DNA of 23,456 bases from RGIG9060 sp045645985. Lineage in GTDB: Bacteria > Spirochaetota > Spirochaetia > Treponematales > Treponemataceae. The stretch covers positions 1 through 23,456 of the forward strand of contig JAZRJV010000021.1 in NCBI GenBank assembly GCA_045645985.1, read 5' to 3'. The position numbers and the translations under genes are program-made. The notes under the pieces were generated by a model. It was not told the DNA's origin and searched no databases. It was given only the letters and a program-made list of their open reading frames with translations. Shown here piece after piece: positions 8,601 to 14,819 of this stretch. The stretch's first letter is position 1, and the number at the start of each line of letters is the position of its first letter.

Positions 8601-8676
8601 TGTTGCTTACACACAAGCTGAAACTCAGAATGTAAAAGGTAAGGGCGAGATGAAAACATATTTTGTGCAACTATAA
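5668..8676 (+). CDS. Beta-propeller sensor fused to class III adenylate cyclase
   Basis: Membrane signalling protein of 1002 aa. A signal peptide or anchor (about 1-20) precedes a long two-component-regulator type propeller (about 30-640) with repeated (I/L)W(I/V/L)G(T/S) blades. A Y_Y_Y-like beta domain (about 680-740), one membrane helix (about 749-770), a short coiled linker with LLLNILPDHVAQDLK, and a C-terminal class III cyclase domain (about 825-1000) follow. Metal-binding Asp835 (FADLVGF) and Asp879 (IGDCYM), adenine-selecting Lys875 and Asp944 (YDVWGD), and Asn951/Arg955 (VNIASRM) are all present, so it should make cAMP. Propellers of this type are usually attached to histidine kinases (hybrid two-component sensors); here the output is cAMP. 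The periplasmic ligand is unknown. AGGA overlapping the dapB stop serves as ribosome site. Confidence 0.92.
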   Translation: MKKFSVICILFFCLIFSVFSQNVNGQSFWSEYVSRNWTAAEGLPGNTITDIIQDDKGYIYIGTYDGLVRFDGVNFYVMNKASIPEFNVVSARCVFQDSKGNLWVGSNDEGLVKISGKTYTVFTMADGLPSNSVRDITEDKNGNIWIGTSSGVVFINNHQEIITPFKSEDVGLFVNEIYCDTANRIWIACSNYAGLYTYISGTFEKFHGYPQLNSNIITSIAQDKRGAFWFGLVSGGAIKLEDGELFVLGKEQNMIGDTVNHIYVDSTDAVWFATEKGVALLKNGELSFYSEEHGLSDNNVTKILEDREGNIWLATDRGGVEKMSPGKFKTINIPSSVNCIAEDNAGKVWLGTDNGLLCYYKGNFIEDELTRMCKDIRIRHIELASDNSLLVCAYSKYGLIKKSPNGKIQFWNQNNGLAGDRTRVAIHSSDNKIYVGTTTGLSVIDSNGKITNYTRTDDGLENEYIMCLYEADDGSIWIGTDGGGVSVFKDNQFVKSFTTNSGLAGNVIFKITQDKNKNFWICTGTGISRFDGNEFFNFNYQSGLGTDAVFQILVDYTDTVWMTSNKGIFSVPLASFENYLKDNSQKMQPKFYNKNDGLRSGGVTSTSLSMCDSLGRIWFTLIDGFAIYDPLKTKSNKIPPLVHIEDVIVDGVSFPINEKIILPPGTKRVEIKYTGLSFVSSEMVRFKYQLSPFETSLSNLTSLRSLSYTNLKPGKYTFEVFAENSDQLWCDESAKIEIEQKSFFYQSPIFWISFIVLICGIVVLIFVWRTRRYQIHQLQLETMINLKTVDLEIEKDRADSLLLNILPDHVAQDLKEDRNKRIAEKFDSVSVLFADLVGFTKIASTVDPNDLVNSLNDLFSRFDDRVVSMGIEKIKTIGDCYMAISGIRDDSENHALKMIEFARGLLQDVKEFNKTSKYKFDIRVGINSGEVVAGVIGKIKFIYDVWGDTVNIASRMESLSKPGFIHVSEHTYELTKNLVAYTQAETQNVKGKGEMKTYFVQL

Positions 8677-8691
8677 AAAGGAAAATTTAAA

Positions 8692-9906
8692 ATGCAAACT
8701 CGCGAAAAATTATTTTTAAAACAAAATGAAGATAAAGAAATTTTACAAGGCTTTCCTTGGGTTTTTGATAATGAAATTTTATCAATAAAAAATCATGATG
8801 AAAAAAATCTTTTACCAGATGGAAGCGAAGTTGATGTTTTTTCTAAATCTGGAAATTATTTAGGAACTGGAATTTATAATAAAAAATCTAAAATCACAGT
8901 TAGAATTTTATCACGAAATAAAGAAGTGATTTTTGATAATCAATTTTTTGAAAAGCGTATTCAAGATGCACTTGATATTAGATTTATGTACTACAAAAAA
9001 TCTGATTCTTACAGATTGATTTTTGCAGAAGCTGATTATCTTCCTGGCTTAATTGTTGAACGCTATGTTGATGTAGAAGGTCGAGTATTTTTAGTTGTTC
9101 AATTTTTATCTTTAAGTGCAGAAATTTTTAGAGATAAAATTATTTCAAGTTTAAATATGCTTTGTCATCCTTTTGGAATTTATGAACGAAGTGATGTTGA
9201 TGTTCGTGAAAAAGAAGGCTTAGAACAAAAAAAAGGTTGGATAGGTTCAGAACATAATCCTGTTATCACAATTAAAGAAAACGGAATTTTGCTCACAGTT
9301 GATTTAGAAAATGGACAAAAGACTGGATATTTCTTGGATCAAAAATTTAATCGAAAAAAAGTTGCTGAACTTTCTAAAAATAAAAAAGTTTTAGATACTT
9401 TTACTCATACCGGAGCTTTCGGATTGAATGCATTTTATGGTGGTGCATCAAGTGTTGTTTCAGTTGATATTTCTGAAGAAGCAGTTGAAACTGTACGCAC
9501 AAATATTATTCAAAATAAAGCTTCAAAAGTAATGAAAGCAATTTGTGCAGATGTTTTTGATTTCTTAAAAGAAGAAGAAAAAAATGGAAGCCTTTACGAT
9601 TTAATTATTCTTGACCCACCAGCATTTGCAAAAAGTGCAAAATCATTAGATAAAGCCTACGGCGGATACAAAGAAATAAATTTACGCGCAATGCGAATTT
9701 TAAAAGAAGGTGGAATTTTAGTTACTTGTTCTTGCTCACATTTTTTTGATGAAGTAAAATTTTGTGATATGTTAATGCACGCCGCAAAAGATTCTCATCG
9801 TTCTGTACAAATTTTAGAAAAGACTGGAGCAGGACCAGACCATCCAGTTTTGGCTGGTTATCCAAAATCATCTTATTTAAAATGCGTAATTGCAAAGGTG
9901 AACTAA
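8692..9906 (+). CDS. Class I rRNA large-subunit methyltransferase, RlmI-like
   Basis: Cytoplasmic SAM-dependent methyltransferase of 404 aa, with the layout of the RlmI/YccW family that methylates cytosine C5 in 23S rRNA. The N-terminal PUA-like region (HPWVF-like segment GFPWVFDNEI, about 20-30) precedes an EEHAD-like central domain and a Rossmann core. The SAM loop is DTFTHTGAFGLNAF (from Asp235), the second acidic motif is SVDISEEAVE, and the catalytic motif is LDPPAF (Asp308). VTCSCSHF near the C-terminus offers the Cys used by m5C enzymes. AAAAGGAAAA before the ATG is the ribosome site. The exact target base is inferred from family and not certain, so no symbol is assigned. Confidence 0.87.
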   Translation: MQTREKLFLKQNEDKEILQGFPWVFDNEILSIKNHDEKNLLPDGSEVDVFSKSGNYLGTGIYNKKSKITVRILSRNKEVIFDNQFFEKRIQDALDIRFMYYKKSDSYRLIFAEADYLPGLIVERYVDVEGRVFLVVQFLSLSAEIFRDKIISSLNMLCHPFGIYERSDVDVREKEGLEQKKGWIGSEHNPVITIKENGILLTVDLENGQKTGYFLDQKFNRKKVAELSKNKKVLDTFTHTGAFGLNAFYGGASSVVSVDISEEAVETVRTNIIQNKASKVMKAICADVFDFLKEEEKNGSLYDLIILDPPAFAKSAKSLDKAYGGYKEINLRAMRILKEGGILVTCSCSHFFDEVKFCDMLMHAAKDSHRSVQILEKTGAGPDHPVLAGYPKSSYLKCVIAKVN

Positions 9907-10922
9907 TGAGCCAAAAATATTTTCCAGCAAGCTATAACTGTATCGTAATTCTTGGCCCAACTGCTGTTGGAAAAACTGGCGTTGGAGTTGGCGTTGCAGA
10001 TTATTACGACGCGCAAATTATTTCTGCTGACTCTCGACAAGTTTACAAAGGATTGGATATTGGTTCTGGAAAAGATTTAGATGAATATATTTTGGATAAA
10101 GGAAAATCCACAGAACGAAAAATTCCATATCACTTAATTGATAATGCTGATGTAAAAGATGAATACAATGTTTTTAATTATCAAAAAGATTTTTACAAAG
10201 TTTTTACAGAGATGCAATCAAAAAATATTTTGCCAGTAATCGTTGGCGGAACAGGAATGTATTTAGATTCAATTGTGCGAGGTTACGATTTAGTTGAAGT
10301 TCCAACAAATCAAGAATTACGAAAAACTTTGGCTGGAAAAAATGAAATTGAACTTACTCAAATTTTATCTGATTTAAAAATTAAAGCTGGAAGTAAACTT
10401 CACAATTCAACTGATATTACAGAACGACATAGACTTTTGCGTGCAATCGAAATTGAAGTTTTTACACAAGAAAAAAAATCAAATCCAGAATTGAATAATT
10501 ACAGAAATTCTGAAGAAGATAAAATGCCACTTCGTCCAGAAATAAAACCAATTATTATCGGAACAACTTTTGAACGAAGCATTTTACGCGAAAATGTTAC
10601 AAGGCGATTAAAACAAAGATTGCAAGAAGGAATGATTGAAGAAGTAAAATCAATTCACGATTCAGGAATTTCTTGGGAACGATTAGAACGACTTGGTCTT
10701 GAGTATCGCTTTGTTGCAGAATTTTTGCAAGGAAAAATTTTAACAGAACAAGAGTTGTTTGAAAAATTAAACACAGCGATTCATCAATTTGTAAAGCGAC
10801 AAGAAACTTGGTTTAGAGGAATGGAACGAAAAGGCGTAAATATTTTTTGGCTTAATCGTGATGTAAAAACAAAAGATACTCGTGTACAACAAGTTGTTGA
10901 TTATATAAATTCTTTAAAATAA
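9906..10922 (+). CDS. miaA: tRNA dimethylallyltransferase
   Basis: Transfers dimethylallyl from DMAPP to adenosine 37 of tRNAs reading UNN codons, the first step of i6A/ms2i6A formation. The protein has 338 aa from the ATG at 9906, which overlaps the stop of the preceding gene as TAATG and is preceded by AAAGGTGA; an upstream in-frame ATG at 9882 would overlap more and has no ribosome site. Motifs are the P-loop GPTAVGKT (17-24), IISADSRQVYKGLDIGSGK (about 39-57), PYHLID, and VGGTGMY (about 112-118). The insert between the SRQVY motif and HLID is slightly longer than in E. coli MiaA. Pairing with an rRNA methyltransferase gene gives a small RNA-modification pair within the operon. Confidence 0.93.
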   Translation: MSQKYFPASYNCIVILGPTAVGKTGVGVGVADYYDAQIISADSRQVYKGLDIGSGKDLDEYILDKGKSTERKIPYHLIDNADVKDEYNVFNYQKDFYKVFTEMQSKNILPVIVGGTGMYLDSIVRGYDLVEVPTNQELRKTLAGKNEIELTQILSDLKIKAGSKLHNSTDITERHRLLRAIEIEVFTQEKKSNPELNNYRNSEEDKMPLRPEIKPIIIGTTFERSILRENVTRRLKQRLQEGMIEEVKSIHDSGISWERLERLGLEYRFVAEFLQGKILTEQELFEKLNTAIHQFVKRQETWFRGMERKGVNIFWLNRDVKTKDTRVQQVVDYINSLK

Positions 10923-10944
10923 TTTTTTAAAATCAGAAAATAAA

Positions 10945-12168
10945 ATGAAAGACACAAGAAAAAAATATTTAGAAAAAAAATCTTTTTATAAATCAGATGA
11001 AATAAATTTCTCTCAAAATAATTTTTCTGAAATTGCAATTTGTATTCCTGTTTGTAATGAATATCCAACTTTTATGAATACTTTAAAATCAATTTCAATA
11101 AGTTGTGCAGTTGCAAATACAAAAGTTCATGTTGTTTGTTGTGTGAATAATAAAATAAATTCAAATGAAAAAGTTTTAGAAAATAACTTTAGAATGATTT
11201 ATGAATTAAATCGAATTAAAAAATCAGAAAATGGTGATTCTGAAAATCAATCTTTGTTACAAATTTCAGTTTTGGATTTTACAAGAGAAAATGCTTTTAC
11301 AGAAAAACAAGGAGTAGGTTGGGCAAGAAAAATTTCAATGGACTATGCGTTAGTTCACGGTGCAAAAGTTTTAGCATGTCTTGATGCTGATACATTAGTC
11401 GATGAAAATTATATTTTGCAATTAAAATATTTTTTAGAACAAAAAATGAACTGTGCCACAATGAATTTTTTTCATAAACGAATTGAAAATTTTTCTGATG
11501 ATAATAATGAAAATAAAAATTCAATTAAATTAAATTCTGCAATTCAACTTTACGAAGACTACATAAAAAATCATTCTAAAAAATTAGCTGAATGTGGAAC
11601 ACCATTTTGTTACTCCGCTTTAGGTTGTATAATTGTTTGTTCTGATAAAATGTATTGTGAATGCGGCGGAATGAAAAATAAATTAGCCGGAGAAGATTTT
11701 TATTTTATTCAAGAAATGATAAAAAATGTAATTAGTAAAAATCCAAATAAAATTTTAAATCCAATTGAAGTTTTGCAAACAACAGTTATGCCCGCCACAA
11801 GATTTTCTGATAGGGTTTTGTTTGGTACAGGAAAAGCTTTAGAAGAAATTGTTGAGGGAAATTTTTCAAAAGCAAAATTATTTAAAGATGAAGAATATCT
11901 TGAAATTAAAAATTTTATAAATTTATTTAATGATTTAAATAAAAAAAACTTCCCTCTGGAATTGCAAAGGGAAGCTGAAAAAAAATGTAAGGGGTTGTAT
12001 TCTTTTTTATTAAAAGACAACTTTTTTTCTGATTGGAATTTAATTGTAGAAAACAATAAAAAATCTCCACAAAAATTAGCAGTTGCCTTTCATTGTAAAT
12101 TTGACGGACTAAAAATAATTCGCGCTTTGCATCATCTTCAATCTATCAATTTAGAAATTAAAACTTAA
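10945..12168 (+). CDS. GT2-like glycosyltransferase
   Basis: Protein of 407 aa with features of the GT-A fold family 2. The N-terminal nucleotide-sugar segment is IAICIPVCNEYPTFMNTLKSI (about 31-51), the metal-binding CLDADT is the DxD equivalent (about 149), and the acceptor region is YSALGCIIVCSDKMYCECGGM...AGEDFYF, which resembles the GGxxED signature of this family. There is no membrane helix. The acceptor is unknown; glycolipid, capsule or protein glycosylation are all possible. The ribosome site is weak (TCAGAAAATAAA). It is the last gene of the operon. Its stop codon overlaps the stop of the convergent gene in TTAA (12165-12168), and its coding sequence contains a minus-strand terminator (11941-11976). 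Confidence 0.72.
   Translation: MKDTRKKYLEKKSFYKSDEINFSQNNFSEIAICIPVCNEYPTFMNTLKSISISCAVANTKVHVVCCVNNKINSNEKVLENNFRMIYELNRIKKSENGDSENQSLLQISVLDFTRENAFTEKQGVGWARKISMDYALVHGAKVLACLDADTLVDENYILQLKYFLEQKMNCATMNFFHKRIENFSDDNNENKNSIKLNSAIQLYEDYIKNHSKKLAECGTPFCYSALGCIIVCSDKMYCECGGMKNKLAGEDFYFIQEMIKNVISKNPNKILNPIEVLQTTVMPATRFSDRVLFGTGKALEEIVEGNFSKAKLFKDEEYLEIKNFINLFNDLNKKNFPLELQREAEKKCKGLYSFLLKDNFFSDWNLIVENNKKSPQKLAVAFHCKFDGLKIIRALHHLQSINLEIKT
11941..11976 (-). terminator. Minus-strand terminator inside the glycosyltransferase gene
   Basis: Read on the minus strand, AGCTTCCCT, a 12-nt loop and AGGGAAGT are followed by a run of T (the complement of eight A at 11941-11948). CTTCCCT (11949-11955) and AGGGAAG (11968-11974) are exact complements. 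It has a poly-U tail only in the minus direction, so it fits as the end of the transcript of the gene at 12165-12383. Confidence 0.7.
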
Positions 12169-12383
12169 GCTGTGATAGCTGTTAAATTTTCGTTTTCAAT
12201 TTTTGTGATGTAACCAGTTCTAACGCAACTATCAAAAAGCATCTTGCTGATAAAATCTGTAACAACTTCTTCGTAGCCATCTTTGTCTCTTACAATTCTA
12301 ACGATGTATCCGTCGTCAACTTCTTCAAGAATTGTCATATAATCATTGCTTTGTGAGTGGCTCTTTAATAAGTAACTTTGCAT
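12165..12383 (-). CDS. Small conserved-looking hypothetical protein
   Basis: 72-aa protein with no signal peptide, membrane helix or motif that I recognise. It is acidic in its middle (DYMTILEEVDDGYIVRIVRDKDGYEEVVTDF split over two likely beta strands and a helix). That it is real is supported by a strong ribosome site (GGAGG, complement of 12391-12395, 7 bp before ATG), tight packing against the convergent operon with overlapping stop codons, and a downstream terminator in the right direction. A candidate promoter on the minus strand (TTACTG, 18 bp, TAAAAT) lies within 12420-12455. Function unknown. Confidence 0.75.
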   Translation of the reverse strand: MQSYLLKSHSQSNDYMTILEEVDDGYIVRIVRDKDGYEEVVTDFISKMLFDSCVRTGYITKIENENLTAITA

Positions 12384-12455
12384 AAAATTTCCTCCAATAA
12401 AAATACAGTTTGTAAAAGTATTTTATGTACACTATATTTTCGGCAGTAATTTTAT

Positions 12456-12484
12456 TTGGTTTAGTAAAAGTTTTGTGATATAAT
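12456..12484 (+). promoter_or_regulatory. Extended -10 promoter for the tatD-like gene
   Basis: TTGGTT (12456-12461), 17 bp, then TATAAT (12479-12484), preceded by TGA to give a perfect extended -10 (TGnTATAAT). The ATG at 12492 is only 7 bp past the -10, about where transcription should start, and no ribosome site is visible. A leaderless mRNA is therefore likely. Confidence 0.7.
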
Positions 12485-12491
12485 TATTTAT

Positions 12492-13628
12492 ATGGCTGAT
12501 GTTTTTTTTCACCTACTAGATGCACATTTACACTTATGCGATATTCCTCAAGTTGAAAAGGCGATAGATTTTTTCTTTTCTAAATATGACAAAATAGGAC
12601 ATTATTCAATTTGTACGAGTTCTCATAGTTTACAAGATTGGCAAAATAATTGTGATATTATCAATAAAATAAGACAAAAATATGACAATGATAAAATCAA
12701 AATTTGTCATACTTTTGGAGTGCATCCGCAAAATCCTGACAAAAATATTTTATATGATTTAGAAACTCTATTAAAATATGACATTGAGCAAAATAAATAT
12801 GACACAGATACAGAAAATATGACACTAAAATATGACAAACTAAATGATAAATATGACAAAAATATGACAAAATATGACACTTTTAATAATAAATATGACA
12901 AAAACGCAGAAAATAAGACAAATAAATATGACAACTTTTCAGAAAAATATGACATCCCATCAATAAAATATGACATTAAATATGACATTGAAAATATAAA
13001 ATATGACAGCTCTATAGAAAATATGACAACAAAATATGACAAAATTTTTGCTATTGGAGAATGTGGATTTGATTTATTTACAGATGAATATAAATCAACT
13101 TTTGCAGAACAAAATGAACTTTGGAACGCACAATTAGAACTTGCCATAAAATATGACAAACCTATAATTGTACATTGTCGAAAAGGCATGTGTCATATTT
13201 TTGAAAGCATCGAAAAATTAAAAAAAATCAAGGCGGTGATTTTTCATTCTTTTTCAGGTTCAATGGTGGAAGCTCAGTCAATTTTGAAAAAAGGAATTAA
13301 TGGATTTTTCTCTTTTGGAAAACCAATTCTAAACGGAAATAAAAACGCAATTCAATGTGTAAAATCTTTACCCTTAGAAACCATACTTTTAGAAACTGAT
13401 TCACCATATCAAACTTTGAAAGGTGAAGAAGTTACACCTCCAACAGATATTCTAAAAGTGTATGAACAATTTGTAAAACTTCGCAAAGAGGAAAACGAAA
13501 TCATTTCTAATCAAGATGGAATTTTAAAAGAATCCTCTATTTTAAATCAATTAAACCAAATTTTTACCGAAGAAAATTTTAATCTTATAAATTCGATTTC
13601 TGAAAATTTTTGTAAATTGATAAACTAA
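12492..13628 (+). CDS. TatD-family metal-dependent hydrolase with a repeat insert
   Basis: Cytoplasmic TIM-barrel hydrolase of the TatD/YcfH family (3'-5' DNA exonuclease or related phosphoesterase). All metal and catalytic residues are present: His12/His14 (DAHLHL), Glu190 (AIGECGFD), His228 (IVHCRKG), His252 (FHSFSG) and Asp303 (LETDSPY). The length is 378 aa compared with about 260 for the family. The excess lies mainly in residues 95-183, exactly between the VHP strand and the AIGE strand. It consists of KYD-x4 heptads and three 11-residue units (KYD-x4-N-M/K-T-x). The insert should loop out of the barrel, so the enzyme may remain active. The repeat Asp codons are all GAC, whereas Asp elsewhere in the gene is almost always GAT. 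No ribosome site; see the promoter entry for the probable leaderless start. Confidence 0.88.
   Translation: MADVFFHLLDAHLHLCDIPQVEKAIDFFFSKYDKIGHYSICTSSHSLQDWQNNCDIINKIRQKYDNDKIKICHTFGVHPQNPDKNILYDLETLLKYDIEQNKYDTDTENMTLKYDKLNDKYDKNMTKYDTFNNKYDKNAENKTNKYDNFSEKYDIPSIKYDIKYDIENIKYDSSIENMTTKYDKIFAIGECGFDLFTDEYKSTFAEQNELWNAQLELAIKYDKPIIVHCRKGMCHIFESIEKLKKIKAVIFHSFSGSMVEAQSILKKGINGFFSFGKPILNGNKNAIQCVKSLPLETILLETDSPYQTLKGEEVTPPTDILKVYEQFVKLRKEENEIISNQDGILKESSILNQLNQIFTEENFNLINSISENFCKLIN
12774..13040 (+). repeat. Clustered AAATATGAC repeats within the tatD-like gene
   Basis: AAATATGAC occurs 18 times in the gene, 15 of them in this block. Starts are 12774, 12795, 12815, 12828, 12849, 12860, 12870, 12891, 12924, 12945, 12966, 12978, 12999, 13019 and 13032. 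One-mismatch copies include AAATAAGAC at 12911. The other exact copies are at 12582, 12678 and 13149, and an inverted copy (TGTCATATTT) is at 13191-13200. Spacings are mostly 21 bp, or 20+13, or 11+10. Most copies read as Lys-Tyr-Asp, but those at 12815, 12860 and 13019 lie in another frame and read Asn-Met-Thr. Confidence 0.95.
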
Positions 13629-13643
13629 CTTACGAGAATTTAT

Positions 13644-13919
13644 TTACAATCGTTCTAGCAAATTGATAATTTCTTTCTTTATATCTTCTGCAGAATCAGT
13701 TGTGTTTTCTGGAAAAAATTCTCTAGGATTTACATTTAACGCCTCCGCTAACCGAAGGATTGTCATTACAGAAGGCTTTTTCTTGCCACTTTCTACATTT
13801 GCCAAAAAACTTTGCGAAAAATTTGCCATATTTGCCAATTCCTGCTGAGAAATTCCCTGTTCCATTCTTTTTTTACGGATACGAGTAATAACAATATCCA
13901 ATTTTTCTTCAATAGTCAT
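13644..13919 (-). CDS. XRE-family (Cro/CI-type HTH) transcriptional regulator
   Basis: 91-aa DNA-binding protein. The helix-turn-helix spans about 14-68, with the typical RKKRMEQGISQQELA, then FSQSFLANVESGKKKPS and TILRLAEALNV, and a short acidic helical tail after PREFF. Size and layout match stand-alone phage-type or restriction-modification controller regulators. It is divergent from the accessory gene train, and CTTTAG repeats lie in the shared intergenic region, so it probably represses or tunes both itself and the train. No clear ribosome site precedes its ATG (complement of 13917-13919). It converges on the tatD-like gene with a 15-bp gap. Confidence 0.88.
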   Translation of the reverse strand: MTIEEKLDIVITRIRKKRMEQGISQQELANMANFSQSFLANVESGKKKPSVMTILRLAEALNVNPREFFPENTTDSAEDIKKEIINLLERL

Positions 13920-13936
13920 ACTAAATTATTAGTGCT

Positions 13937-14016
13937 CTTTAGGATATTTTATAATTCTCTTTAGATAATAAAATTTGACAAGATATATTCTGTAGAGTAT
14001 AATAATTTATCTAAAG
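13937..14016. promoter_or_regulatory. Putative operators flanking the accessory promoter
   Basis: CTTTAGATAA (13959-13968) and its exact inverse TTATCTAAAG (14007-14016) bracket the consensus promoter. A further direct half-match, CTTTAGGATA (13937-13946), lies 22 bp before the first, two helical turns away. Position next to a divergent XRE gene suggests regulator binding sites; binding is inferred. Confidence 0.55.
13975..14003 (+). promoter_or_regulatory. Perfect consensus sigma-70 promoter of the accessory train
   Basis: TTGACA (13975-13980), exactly 17 bp, TATAAT (13998-14003). Start of transcription is expected near 14010, giving a leader of about 125 nt before the ATG at 14136. The leader holds an 8-bp hairpin with one G-U pair (14041-14048 with 14056-14063) of unknown role. 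A promoter this strong would normally need a repressor. Confidence 0.85.
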
Positions 14017-14135
14017 GAAATAATAGCAAAATTTTATTTTACTCTGTCGTATTTTGATAGAGTTGATGGGGTAGATTTTGTTTTATGGGAATTGTTATAT
14101 GAAATTTTAGTATTACTGCAAATAGGAGGAAATGT

Positions 14136-14750
14136 ATGGCAGAATATACAAAAGAACAAATGATAAAGGAACTTGGAATTACAGAGGAAGATGTAAGAAA
14201 ATTTCAATCTTGTTATAAGGATGACTCCGTAGTTTCTGATGAATTAACTTTCAAAAATCCTTTTACAGGTGAAGTTAAAACTGTAACTATAACTGAAGAA
14301 CAAGCAAAAACTATGAATGCGGATCTTGAAGATACAGAAGAATACGAAGATTGGATTGATAATCAAGATTTTGGTGTACATGGTGATAAAATAAAACCTA
14401 TTTTGAAAAAACTTCTTGGCGTAACACAAACTGTTGGTAAAACTATTTTACGAATTGGAAAAATTTTAGTTGATTTTTTCATGAAGTTCCTAAAACTAAT
14501 TTTAAAGGAATTTCCTAATGCAGTTTTTGGAATATTAGCAGGTTTTGTTTTAGGTTTACTAATTAGTTGGATTCCTTTGGTAGGATGGATTTTAGGTGGA
14601 TTAGCTATTCCTCTATGTGCTTCTGTTGGTGGAGTTTTAGGATTTGCAGTAGATATGAAAAATAAAATTAATAATCCAGAATTAGTAGATAAGATTGAAA
14701 ATGGATTTAAGTCTTTTATTGCAAATTTTGGTACTTCAAATAAAGTTTAA
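14136..14750 (+). CDS. Membrane hairpin protein, unknown function
   Basis: 204-aa protein with a soluble acidic N-terminal half (about 1-85) and a basic amphipathic stretch (about 86-125, KKLLGVTQTVGKTILRIGK). A Gly-rich hydrophobic hairpin (about 128-173, with LLISWIPLVGWILGG at the turn) and a short soluble tail complete it. The glycine-rich double helix resembles glycine-zipper membrane-inserting segments. The start is set by AGGAGGA (14124-14130), 5 bp before ATG. It is the first gene behind the consensus promoter. I do not recognise the family; a membrane anchor or effector within the island is possible. Confidence 0.8.
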   Translation: MAEYTKEQMIKELGITEEDVRKFQSCYKDDSVVSDELTFKNPFTGEVKTVTITEEQAKTMNADLEDTEEYEDWIDNQDFGVHGDKIKPILKKLLGVTQTVGKTILRIGKILVDFFMKFLKLILKEFPNAVFGILAGFVLGLLISWIPLVGWILGGLAIPLCASVGGVLGFAVDMKNKINNPELVDKIENGFKSFIANFGTSNKV

Positions 14751-14767
14751 GCAATTTAGATAGAGTA

Positions 14768-14801
14768 AAGTATTAGTAAATTAAATTATTTACTAATACT
14801 T
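14768..14801. repeat. 14-bp perfect inverted repeat between the first two island genes
   Basis: AAGTATTAGTAAAT (14768-14781) pairs exactly with ATTTACTAATACTT (14788-14801) around a 6-bp loop. There is no T-run after it, so it is not a standard terminator. It ends 18 bp before the next ATG and 3' of it is GGAG, so an mRNA hairpin or an operator are both possible. Confidence 0.8.
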
Positions 14802-14819
14802 ACTAATGGAGATTTTATT

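Noticed and set aside
12774..13040. Regularly spaced repeats as a CRISPR array
   Set aside because: The unit is only 9 bp, spacers are 1-24 bp and partly repetitive, and the block is in frame inside a TatD gene.
12707..13189. 160-codon minus-strand frame rich in SYF triplets over the tatD-like gene
   Set aside because: It is the complement of the AAATATGAC repeats; the plus frame has the complete TatD catalytic set.
13610..13649. TTGTAAAT/ATTTACAA inverted repeat between the tatD-like and XRE genes as a bidirectional terminator
   Set aside because: Stem of 8 AT-rich pairs with a 24-base loop and no T-run is too weak.
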